A stretch of DNA of 64,000 bases from Marinobacter sediminicola (GTDB lineage: Bacteria; Pseudomonadota; Gammaproteobacteria; Pseudomonadales; Oleiphilaceae): NCBI RefSeq assembly GCF_031157525.1, contig NZ_JAVIXR010000001.1, forward strand, positions 248,001-312,000, read 5' to 3'. Made by a program: the position numbers and the translations under genes. The notes beneath the pieces are model-generated. The model saw only the letters and a list, made by a program, of their open reading frames with translations, was not told where the DNA came from and did no database searches. The first letter of the stretch is position 1; every line of letters begins with the position of its first letter. Shown here piece by piece: positions 18,736 to 25,834 of this stretch.

Positions 18736-19266
18736 ATGACGGCCAAGAACGCTCAGCGCGAAACCATCCTATGGCAAACCGGCCACTGCTACCTTGGAGA
18801 GGTACTGGTTGCATGTACACCAAAAGGTGTATGCGCTGTGCTCCCAGGAGAGACTGCCGACGAATTGGTTGAAGACCTTGCTGAACGTTTCCCCCGCGCT
18901 GAACTCACCCATGCAAACGATTCCCGGGCACCTTGGTTTACCGAGGTAATGAACCACCTGATCGACAGCCGAAGACCACTCACTGTCGAACTTGATCTTC
19001 GTGGCACGGAATTTCAATGCAAGGTCTGGCAGGCACTGCAAGAGATTCCTTCAGGATGTTCGTCCAGCTATGGGAACATCGCACAGCAGATAGGCATGCC
19101 CACTGCCTCCAGAGCTGTCGCAGGCGCTTGTGCAGCTAACCCGCTGGCGGTGGTTGTGCCATGCCATCGAGTGTTGCGCGGTGATGGCAGTCTTTCTGGT
19201 TACCGCTGGGGCGTTAAACGAAAGCAAGCCGTACTGAGTCATGAGCAGGGGCTGTCTGATCGCTGA
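18736..19266 (+). CDS. ogt: Methylated-DNA--protein-cysteine methyltransferase
   Basis: Suicide repair protein of 176 aa that transfers the alkyl group from O6-alkylguanine to its own cysteine. The active site reads VVPCHRV, preceded by the HTH segment SSYGNIAQQIGMP with the arginine finger in SRAVAGACAANP. It lacks the Ada zinc domain, so it is Ogt-like or equals an Ada C-terminus. A GAGGAG site precedes the start. Its stop overlaps the apbE start (TGATG), so the two are translationally coupled. Confidence 0.9.
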   Translation: MTAKNAQRETILWQTGHCYLGEVLVACTPKGVCAVLPGETADELVEDLAERFPRAELTHANDSRAPWFTEVMNHLIDSRRPLTVELDLRGTEFQCKVWQALQEIPSGCSSSYGNIAQQIGMPTASRAVAGACAANPLAVVVPCHRVLRGDGSLSGYRWGVKRKQAVLSHEQGLSDR

Positions 19267-20288
19267 TGCCTCTAAACCGTTTCAATTCTTCTAATATCCG
19301 CGAGCTTATCGGTTTGAATTCTTCTGTATTTTTCCTGTTTATCTTGTTAGTGCCTTCGATGGCTCAGGCCGAGTGGTTCCGATATACAGATACGGCCATG
19401 ACAACACCGGTGGAACTGGAATTTTGGGCTGACGAAAAAAGCGCTGCTGATGCAGTCGCGGAAGATGTTCTGGCGGTATTCCATCAAGTAGACAGGGGCA
19501 TGAGCCGGTACAGAGAGGACTCTGAACTCTCTGGCCTTAATCGTAAGGCAGCGTATGGCCCCGTACAGGTTAGCACCGACCTATTTGAGGTTCTGAAGAA
19601 AGCCGAAGAAGTAGCTGTTCTTAGCGGTGGTGCTTTCGATATCAGTTTCGGATCTGTTGGCTACCTGTATGACTACCGGGAGCGGCAGCAGCCATCCCCT
19701 GAAGAAATTCGGTCCAGGCTGGGCCATATCAACTTTCAGGACATTGTTCTGGATGATGAGGCGCAAACAGTCTTCTTTCGCCAGAAAGGTTTGTTGATCG
19801 ATTTGGGCGGCATTGCCAAGGGGTATGCGGTAGATCTGGGCATTGAGCGCTTGACAGCGGCAGGTGTAAGCCATGCCCGGCTTAGTGCGGGAGGCGACTT
19901 GCGTCTGTTAGGCGACAAGCGAGGCCGGCCCTGGCTTGTGGGTGTTCGTGACCCCCGTTCGGAAACTCGCAATGTTGTGGTGTTGCCGCTTGCCGATCTC
20001 GCTATTTCCACATCTGGTGATTACGAGCGGTTTTTTATCGATGAGCAAGGCGAGCGTGTGCACCACATACTTTCCCCCGGTACAGGGAAATCCGTGCGAG
20101 GTGTGCAGAGCGTTACCATCATTGGCAGTGATGCCCTGACAACTGACGGGCTATCTACGGCTGTGTTCGTGCTTGGCCCGGAAAAGGGCCTGGAGATGAT
20201 CGAGAAGCTACCGGGTATTGATGCGATTATTATTGATGACCAGCGGATGATGCACTTTACAGAGGGGTTGGCACCCCCGGAATCGTGA
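19266..20288 (+). CDS. apbE: FAD:protein FMN transferase, exported
   Basis: ApbE family, 340 aa, with an N-terminal hydrophobic signal (residues about 20-36, ending SMAQA). It covalently attaches FMN to Thr/Ser of exported proteins. Key segments are present: DLGGIAKGYAVD, SAGGDLRLLG, ISTSGDYERFF, HHILSPGTGKS and the metal/FAD-site DALTTDGLSTAVFVLGP. No obvious FMN-binding-domain target is encoded nearby. ApbE genes are often found beside DUF4266/DUF3570/TlpA genes, and such genes lie about 10 kb downstream, so its substrate may belong to that system. Confidence 0.9.
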   Translation: MPLNRFNSSNIRELIGLNSSVFFLFILLVPSMAQAEWFRYTDTAMTTPVELEFWADEKSAADAVAEDVLAVFHQVDRGMSRYREDSELSGLNRKAAYGPVQVSTDLFEVLKKAEEVAVLSGGAFDISFGSVGYLYDYRERQQPSPEEIRSRLGHINFQDIVLDDEAQTVFFRQKGLLIDLGGIAKGYAVDLGIERLTAAGVSHARLSAGGDLRLLGDKRGRPWLVGVRDPRSETRNVVVLPLADLAISTSGDYERFFIDEQGERVHHILSPGTGKSVRGVQSVTIIGSDALTTDGLSTAVFVLGPEKGLEMIEKLPGIDAIIIDDQRMMHFTEGLAPPES

Positions 20289-20305
20289 AGGGGATGCCGG
20301 GGGTG
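20272..20305. terminator. Bidirectional hairpin between apbE and the Tat-exported gene
   Basis: CACCCCCGG-N16-CCGGGGGTG, a perfect 9-bp stem spanning the apbE stop codon between two convergent genes. There is no clear T-tract. Confidence 0.5.
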
Positions 20306-20315
20306 TGCTGCCGCG

Positions 20316-21854
20316 TTAGACAATAGATTCCAGCGCAATCAACCGGTCCTGACTCGCTGCATTACCCAAGCCATGGCCGAGGAACCTCGAAGCAAAGTCT
20401 GCTTGCTCGCCGTGCAATGCCATGTAGTTCAGCAAAACAGTCTGCACCAGTTGGTTTACGTTGTTTGCAGCCGGGCTGGAAGCGGTTTCCACAGAGGCAT
20501 CGCCCCGCATGAAGCCAATCTGATTTCGAATCGGGGTAGGGCGGCCGTTAGGATTGTAAACCAGGAAGAAGGACGCCGCAGTCTGCTGGTTATCACCTGT
20601 CCAAACGCCTTTGCCTCTGCCATCTTCTGAGTCATCCAGGGTGCCGTTGCTGGATAACGAGCCGTCACTGAAGACATACAGCATCAACGGCTTGTTCATT
20701 CTCGCCGCGTATTCCAAGCAGGCGCCCATGCAGCGGCCAGCCAGTAAATCCCGGCGCTCTCCGGTTGCCCGCTCGCCAGTGTGGTAGTCATAGCCACCCA
20801 TGGTGATGGTGCCAGCGCCGGCATAGCCGTTTACCGCTAACTTCATTACGGATGCTGTTTTCTGGAATTCCCGATTAGCCCTGAATTCCTCCTCAGTGAA
20901 AATTCCAGTAGCCCCGACAATGTGCTCATCTATGGCGGGGTCAAGAATTGCCGGGTCGCCATAGGTGTCAACCACATCGGCGCTCTTGGCATAGCTGCAC
21001 CGCACCAGCTTACGAATATCATTTTCGGCGTCTGTGCCGAGGCCGGTGCTCACGCGGTTCATTTTAGCGTCACTGATACGCTGAACGGCCTCCATCACAG
21101 AAACCGCATCCGCCTGATTCAGTATGGAGGTCAGGTCGCCCACATCCACCAATCCAATTGCATCGGATGGGCGGTCGATTTTTGTAGGCCGAACTTTCGG
21201 ATCAATGAGGTTCATAGGCGCCATGGAGTTGCCCCCTGATTCCGTGCTTTGTGAACCGATCAGGGAGAGCAGGGAGCCGTTGGCACCGGCTTTATAGATA
21301 CCGTACATGGGGTTGTGCGGGTTGTTGCCGGTGTCGTTTTCCGAGCGTGCGGCAATAATCGCGCCGTTGGTCTGTGAGCGGGTCATCATGCTGGTGCTTT
21401 GCTGGATACCCCGCAAAAAACCGCTGTCTGAGTGGAACGCCAGCCCGAGTTCTGTGTTAACAAACGCCGGATCGTTCGGAAGCATGTCACCTGGTATACC
21501 CAGTTTGCTGTAGCCCGCCGTGCTCAGAAAATCCATCTGTCCACCAGATTTGCCCATCAGCACATTGGAGCCCGCAATGCTGGCACCGCCGGCCAAATCA
21601 AAACAGATAAACGGGATTTTTCCTGCACCTGCGATACCGATGCCACATTCTGCTTTTATTTGTTCAGACAACTCGGCAGCTGCCATTCGGGGGTTAGCGA
21701 ACAGGCCGAGCATTGAAGTGCCAACAACCGTCGCTGTGCCAGCTCTGAAGCCTTGTGCAATGAACTCCCTGCGAGTCCGTGGTCGCCCGTGGTCGTTGTG
21801 GAAGAGGGGCTCGCCATTGGCCAGAGGCCGTTTCAGGGGTTTGCGTATAAACAT
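20316..21854 (-). CDS. Tat-exported DUF1501-like protein
   Basis: A 512-aa protein with a twin-arginine signal (RPRTRREFIAQGF followed by a hydrophobic stretch to about residue 60). The mature part has CFDLAGGASIAGSNVLMGKSGGQ and a late MGGYDYHTGERATGERRD region. These resemble the DUF1501 (alkaline-phosphatase-like fold) proteins found beside cytochrome-like genes in Planctomycetes and some Gammaproteobacteria. It is the last of a three-gene minus-strand set with two CxxCH proteins, 12 bp apart. Tat export suggests folding or cofactor loading before secretion. The DUF1501 link is by recall of features, not alignment. Confidence 0.6.
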   Translation of the reverse strand: MFIRKPLKRPLANGEPLFHNDHGRPRTRREFIAQGFRAGTATVVGTSMLGLFANPRMAAAELSEQIKAECGIGIAGAGKIPFICFDLAGGASIAGSNVLMGKSGGQMDFLSTAGYSKLGIPGDMLPNDPAFVNTELGLAFHSDSGFLRGIQQSTSMMTRSQTNGAIIAARSENDTGNNPHNPMYGIYKAGANGSLLSLIGSQSTESGGNSMAPMNLIDPKVRPTKIDRPSDAIGLVDVGDLTSILNQADAVSVMEAVQRISDAKMNRVSTGLGTDAENDIRKLVRCSYAKSADVVDTYGDPAILDPAIDEHIVGATGIFTEEEFRANREFQKTASVMKLAVNGYAGAGTITMGGYDYHTGERATGERRDLLAGRCMGACLEYAARMNKPLMLYVFSDGSLSSNGTLDDSEDGRGKGVWTGDNQQTAASFFLVYNPNGRPTPIRNQIGFMRGDASVETASSPAANNVNQLVQTVLLNYMALHGEQADFASRFLGHGLGNAASQDRLIALESIV

Positions 21855-21866
21855 GAGCGTAGTCCT

Positions 21867-24380
21867 CTACTGAACCAGGGTGGTGGCGCTGCCAAGCACA
21901 GCGGCACAACTTGCTTTAACGATGGTTTCGGTGCGGTCGTTCGGGCAGGTGGATCCGCCACACAGGGCGAGTTGGTCGATCAGGCTGCCCACTTCATCTT
22001 CAATGACCTGTGTACTCGGTTGACTACCGAGATTGTCACCCACAAATGTTGCTAACAGAGGTCCCGTAATCTGGCTCTTGCCGCCATGATCAAAGGCTGT
22101 GGCGGCAGGTGCGGAAAAATCGAATCCCGGGAAGAAGTTCTGTCTTTTCTGGACATTCGATACAAGAGCATCGCAGTACTGAATTGCCACCTGGGTTATG
22201 GCCATTTGATGTGACGAAAGAAAGCCTTCGATATTCTCCACGGTGGGCAGTTGCTGTTTCACCGTGTTGAATGTATTTGCAACCGCAGCGTTGGTGGTCG
22301 GGATGCCGGTCATGCGGGCCATGGACTCATTAATCTCATCAAAGGTTTTTAAGCCGATATGGGATGAGGGCGGCAGGATTGCTGGCGCGACGGTTCCGGG
22401 CAGTGGTGGCACGGAACGAGAGAAGGTGCTGCTGCCGAGCCGATCGAAGGTCAGGAAGAATTCGTCGCTACCCGGGCCATTCTCGAGTGCGATGATCGTG
22501 CCTTGCCGCGATAATGGTTGGCCTTTTCCTGGCTCGTAGGAGGAACTATCCAGAGTAACCTTAAGGTTTGCCCATGCTTGACCGACAGTAGCCTCTTTAC
22601 CATTGATGCCCAAGCGCATGCCTTCTAGTGGAATACCTGATGGCTCAGCTGTTTCATCAAGGCTGATGAAAAATGGCTCCGTAAAGCGATAGCTGTAGTT
22701 GTCAAAAACGCTCACATCAAAAACGATAAAGCTTTCTGGCACATCGATCAGATGGGAAACACCAAACAGCAGGTAGAACTTCTGGCCTACACCTACATCG
22801 AAGTTTGTTTTGACCTGTTCGGATGTCAGTGCCCGGTTATGGAAGGCGACCATGCGAATGACACCTTGCCAAGGAGAACGGCCATCCGTCTCGTTCCCAA
22901 GAACGAGCGCAAAGCTGTCGTCCCAATCGGAAAACAGGCCAGGGTCGTCCGGGTCGAGATCGCCGGAGTGCTCGCCGTTGACATAGATCTGCCGCCCAGT
23001 GCCAGGGCTATAGTTCACGACAACATGCTGAAGAGTGGCCTGCAGGAGTTGGTCACCATCTTGAGTAGCGAACGGAGCGTTTTCATCGCTGGTGGTGCTG
23101 CGATGGAGCACTTCGTACCGTTGCAGGGTCTGGCTCAGTGTTACGTTCCGGGCAGTGGAGGAGCCAGAGTAGGTAATGATTCTTGCATCCTCCTGGGTAA
23201 TGTTCCCCGGCGCGACCCAGGCTTCGATGGCATATTCACCGGACCCTGTCAGCAAGCTGTGCAGTTTGCTGCTGCTGGCGGTCGAACCTTGCGCTTTGCC
23301 GGCGGGTATTACAGGGGCACTTTCCGGCTTGACTTCGGGGCCTATATTGATTCCCCAGCCCAGTACCCAGTCAACGTTGCCGCTGAGAGTAAGATCTAGC
23401 GGTGTGGAGACGCCGCTGGTGTCGTAGGCGATCTGACCCTGGCCAGATTGGAATTCATACAGCGCAACAATATTGTCCTCAAAGCGCCCGCCAGAATTGG
23501 CGAGAAGGCCGTCTGAATCCAGTACCAGTGCCCTGCTGGCTACCAGAGCAGGATCGACTGGCTCGGGTGATAATGGCTCTGCGAACTGCTCAATAGCCAT
23601 CTGCATCATGCCGGCAGACCAGTCGCAATCTGTCTCACCTCCATTTGCCCAGCAGTTGTGGAAATCTCTCCTCAGGCGGACTACAAAACGGGAATTTTCC
23701 GGCGAGTTAAGGTCTATCCTGCTTTGGGATTGTTGGTAGGCGATATCTACATTATCGCTGGCAACGTAAGGTGTTTGGCCACCGTCGCCATGGCATTCGG
23801 AGCAGTAGGTTCTCAATACTGGATAAACGGTGCTTCCGAAGGCGCTGCTGCCTTCCGGGAAAGCGATGGTTGAGCCAGGCGATTTGAGCACCGGCGCTTG
23901 AAGCTCCACCGTTTTCACAGAGCCCTCTGCTCCATCAGCCCACTTCGAAATATAGGTGGTGAGAATATTCCCGCAGACGACGTCACTGCCTGTCCAGCAG
24001 TTATGGCCACCGGCTACTTTGGTCACCATTCTGGATTGGGAGGGTGCAGTGAGATCTACAATGGTTCTAGCTTGGGCGTAGGCGCTGTTGATGTTGTTCT
24101 GGTCAACAAATGTGGGCGACTGGCCGCCCGCACCGTGGCAGGAACCACAGCGATTGTCCTGCACAAGGTTGTCCCAGACATTCAGTTTAAAACTCTGTAT
24201 ATCAGCGGTAGCCGGTGCGGGGCCGCTGTAGCTAATGGTATTTGATCCAGAAGATGTATTTGGCAGCGCCTCTGTGGACTCGCCACCACAGGCGCTGAGG
24301 AAGAGGGTGAACACTATCAGTAGTGCAATAGGTGCAGCGGAGCGGAGTTGGTTTGATCCGGGGAACGTTAGTGTTTTCAT
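21867..24380 (-). CDS. Diheme-type lipoprotein with LamG/concanavalin-like domain
   Basis: An 837-aa lipoprotein (lipobox LSAC, Cys31). Two CxxCH haem sites occur at residues 78-82 (CGSCH) and 193-197 (CSECH), each in a similar block ending with a Ser-Arg-[MF]-V and HNCW segment, so the N-terminal third looks like a tandem duplication of a cytochrome-like module. Residues about 300-530 resemble a LamG/concanavalin A-like domain (VALYEFQSGQGQIAYDTSG; later GEYAIEAWVAPGNI). The C-terminal 300 residues are unassigned. It lies 6 bp after the upstream single-CxxCH gene. A role in surface electron transfer or polymer binding is inference. Confidence 0.65.
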   Translation of the reverse strand: MKTLTFPGSNQLRSAAPIALLIVFTLFLSACGGESTEALPNTSSGSNTISYSGPAPATADIQSFKLNVWDNLVQDNRCGSCHGAGGQSPTFVDQNNINSAYAQARTIVDLTAPSQSRMVTKVAGGHNCWTGSDVVCGNILTTYISKWADGAEGSVKTVELQAPVLKSPGSTIAFPEGSSAFGSTVYPVLRTYCSECHGDGGQTPYVASDNVDIAYQQSQSRIDLNSPENSRFVVRLRRDFHNCWANGGETDCDWSAGMMQMAIEQFAEPLSPEPVDPALVASRALVLDSDGLLANSGGRFEDNIVALYEFQSGQGQIAYDTSGVSTPLDLTLSGNVDWVLGWGINIGPEVKPESAPVIPAGKAQGSTASSSKLHSLLTGSGEYAIEAWVAPGNITQEDARIITYSGSSTARNVTLSQTLQRYEVLHRSTTSDENAPFATQDGDQLLQATLQHVVVNYSPGTGRQIYVNGEHSGDLDPDDPGLFSDWDDSFALVLGNETDGRSPWQGVIRMVAFHNRALTSEQVKTNFDVGVGQKFYLLFGVSHLIDVPESFIVFDVSVFDNYSYRFTEPFFISLDETAEPSGIPLEGMRLGINGKEATVGQAWANLKVTLDSSSYEPGKGQPLSRQGTIIALENGPGSDEFFLTFDRLGSSTFSRSVPPLPGTVAPAILPPSSHIGLKTFDEINESMARMTGIPTTNAAVANTFNTVKQQLPTVENIEGFLSSHQMAITQVAIQYCDALVSNVQKRQNFFPGFDFSAPAATAFDHGGKSQITGPLLATFVGDNLGSQPSTQVIEDEVGSLIDQLALCGGSTCPNDRTETIVKASCAAVLGSATTLVQ

Positions 24381-24386
24381 CAGGCG

Positions 24387-25619
24387 TTACTCCCCCGCAC
24401 AGTAAACAGCAGATTCGGCAAACACCTGCTTCAGATTGAAGTTATGAGACCTGAAACTCGACACCATCGTCTCGACCTGAGCATGGTCTTCGCTGGTGGA
24501 GGGCGGTCTGAGGCACACGTTCGTGAATACTTTCTTTACCTGGCATTCTGCGAAGGCGCCGGAACGGGCCCACTCTTCACCAAGACTTTTTGCACCGTGA
24601 CCCGAACCGGGCAAGCTCCCATCCCAATCTAGCCGCCGGTTGGTGCCCTGGCGCCAGTAGTTATCCCATTTGTCGTCCGGCGTGACATACCCTGGGGCAA
24701 AGGTGGTGGAGTTAATGAGGTACTTGCCCTGCACCCGTGACTGAGTCTCCGGGTCATTAACGGTGTTGTAAACGAGTCTTCCAAGCATTCCATCAGGATC
24801 ACTGTCCGGGTTGTATTCGTAATCGTAGTAGGCAAAAGCCTGGGTCATCGGGTCCATGCCCGTGTGACAACCCACGCAGTTGTTCAGGAACACACGGCTA
24901 TCGCCACCGGGGCTTCGTGAAACGTCCTGGCGAATTCTGTCCGGGGGCAGGTTTACGTCGGCTACCTGTTCCAGATCCCGGCACATGTGGTTGATCAAGG
25001 TAAACCGGAACATGGCACGGTTGGTGCCTGCGCTGAAAAAAGCTCTGGCGGCTGCGCGAGATGTTATTACGCCGGCTGTGGCGTCCGCTGGCAGGCCGGT
25101 GAAGGCTGACTGACTTTCGGGCCGGAAATTTTGTTTGTCGGAAAGGTCGTGGCCAAGTTCTTCGATCTTCTCGTAATGATTGTTGTTCGAGTTGGAGTAG
25201 GCCGGTATATCGTTCCAGGTGCCTACGTATAAAATGTTGTCGTACAGCACCCTTCGAAAATCTGCATCATCTCGTACCAGGCCGATCACTGTAGCGGTGT
25301 AATCGTTCAAGGGGACAAAAGGCGTCATCGCCTCATTGGTCCAGGACGCTGCGAAGTTTTTCAGCGTTACATTATAAAAAGCCGGATCTTCCAGTGCAGT
25401 AAATGCAGCTTCGAGCTTTCTGTTGGCAGCAATATCCTGCGCCATGTCATCAAGTACAGAGGCAGATGGAGGTACGCCCGCAATCCTGTCATGAATTCGT
25501 TTGGCCTGTTCACGTGGCCCGGCACTGGCTGTGCAAGCAAAGGCAGCAGTCAGCAAAATCAGCAGTGACATACTGCATGCCTTGAATGCGTTGAGTCGCA
25601 TCCTGTCTTTGGCTTTCAT
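24387..25619 (-). CDS. Exported single-CxxCH cytochrome-like protein
   Basis: A 410-aa protein with a Sec signal (about 1-33, ending TASA) and one haem site, CVGCHTGMDP (248-252). The preceding RAMFRFTLINHMCRDLEQVAD and the residues after the haem site recall the DUF1592/1588/1585 group of cytochrome-like proteins that accompany DUF1501 proteins. It is the first gene of the minus-strand trio and is divergent from the propeller lipoprotein across a 215-bp gap with palindromes. Its redox partner and substrate are unknown. Confidence 0.6.
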   Translation of the reverse strand: MKAKDRMRLNAFKACSMSLLILLTAAFACTASAGPREQAKRIHDRIAGVPPSASVLDDMAQDIAANRKLEAAFTALEDPAFYNVTLKNFAASWTNEAMTPFVPLNDYTATVIGLVRDDADFRRVLYDNILYVGTWNDIPAYSNSNNNHYEKIEELGHDLSDKQNFRPESQSAFTGLPADATAGVITSRAAARAFFSAGTNRAMFRFTLINHMCRDLEQVADVNLPPDRIRQDVSRSPGGDSRVFLNNCVGCHTGMDPMTQAFAYYDYEYNPDSDPDGMLGRLVYNTVNDPETQSRVQGKYLINSTTFAPGYVTPDDKWDNYWRQGTNRRLDWDGSLPGSGHGAKSLGEEWARSGAFAECQVKKVFTNVCLRPPSTSEDHAQVETMVSSFRSHNFNLKQVFAESAVYCAGE

Positions 25620-25670
25620 GTCGCCGTCCTCAATGGTTTAGCTTTGGCACATTAGGCCAATTTGATAATT

Positions 25671-25739
25671 GTTAATAGTTTATACTTGCAATTAACATGG
25701 AATTTGTGGGGTGCTCCACGTAATTACAATTACTTACGT
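25671..25739. promoter_or_regulatory. Two AT-rich palindromes in the divergent cytochrome promoter region
   Basis: GTTAAT-N14-ATTAAC (25671-25696) and ACGTAA-N10-TTACGT (25718-25739) have perfect 6-bp arms and lie between two divergent haem-protein operons. They are candidate operators; I cannot name the regulator. Confidence 0.3.
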
Positions 25740-25834
25740 AAAGTCCCTGGAGATGCACGGTTCCACAGACTTAATTTATGTCATGAATTCACTATATTCA
25801 CTGCGGTAACACTGCTTCCAGGGGACTAAGGCGC

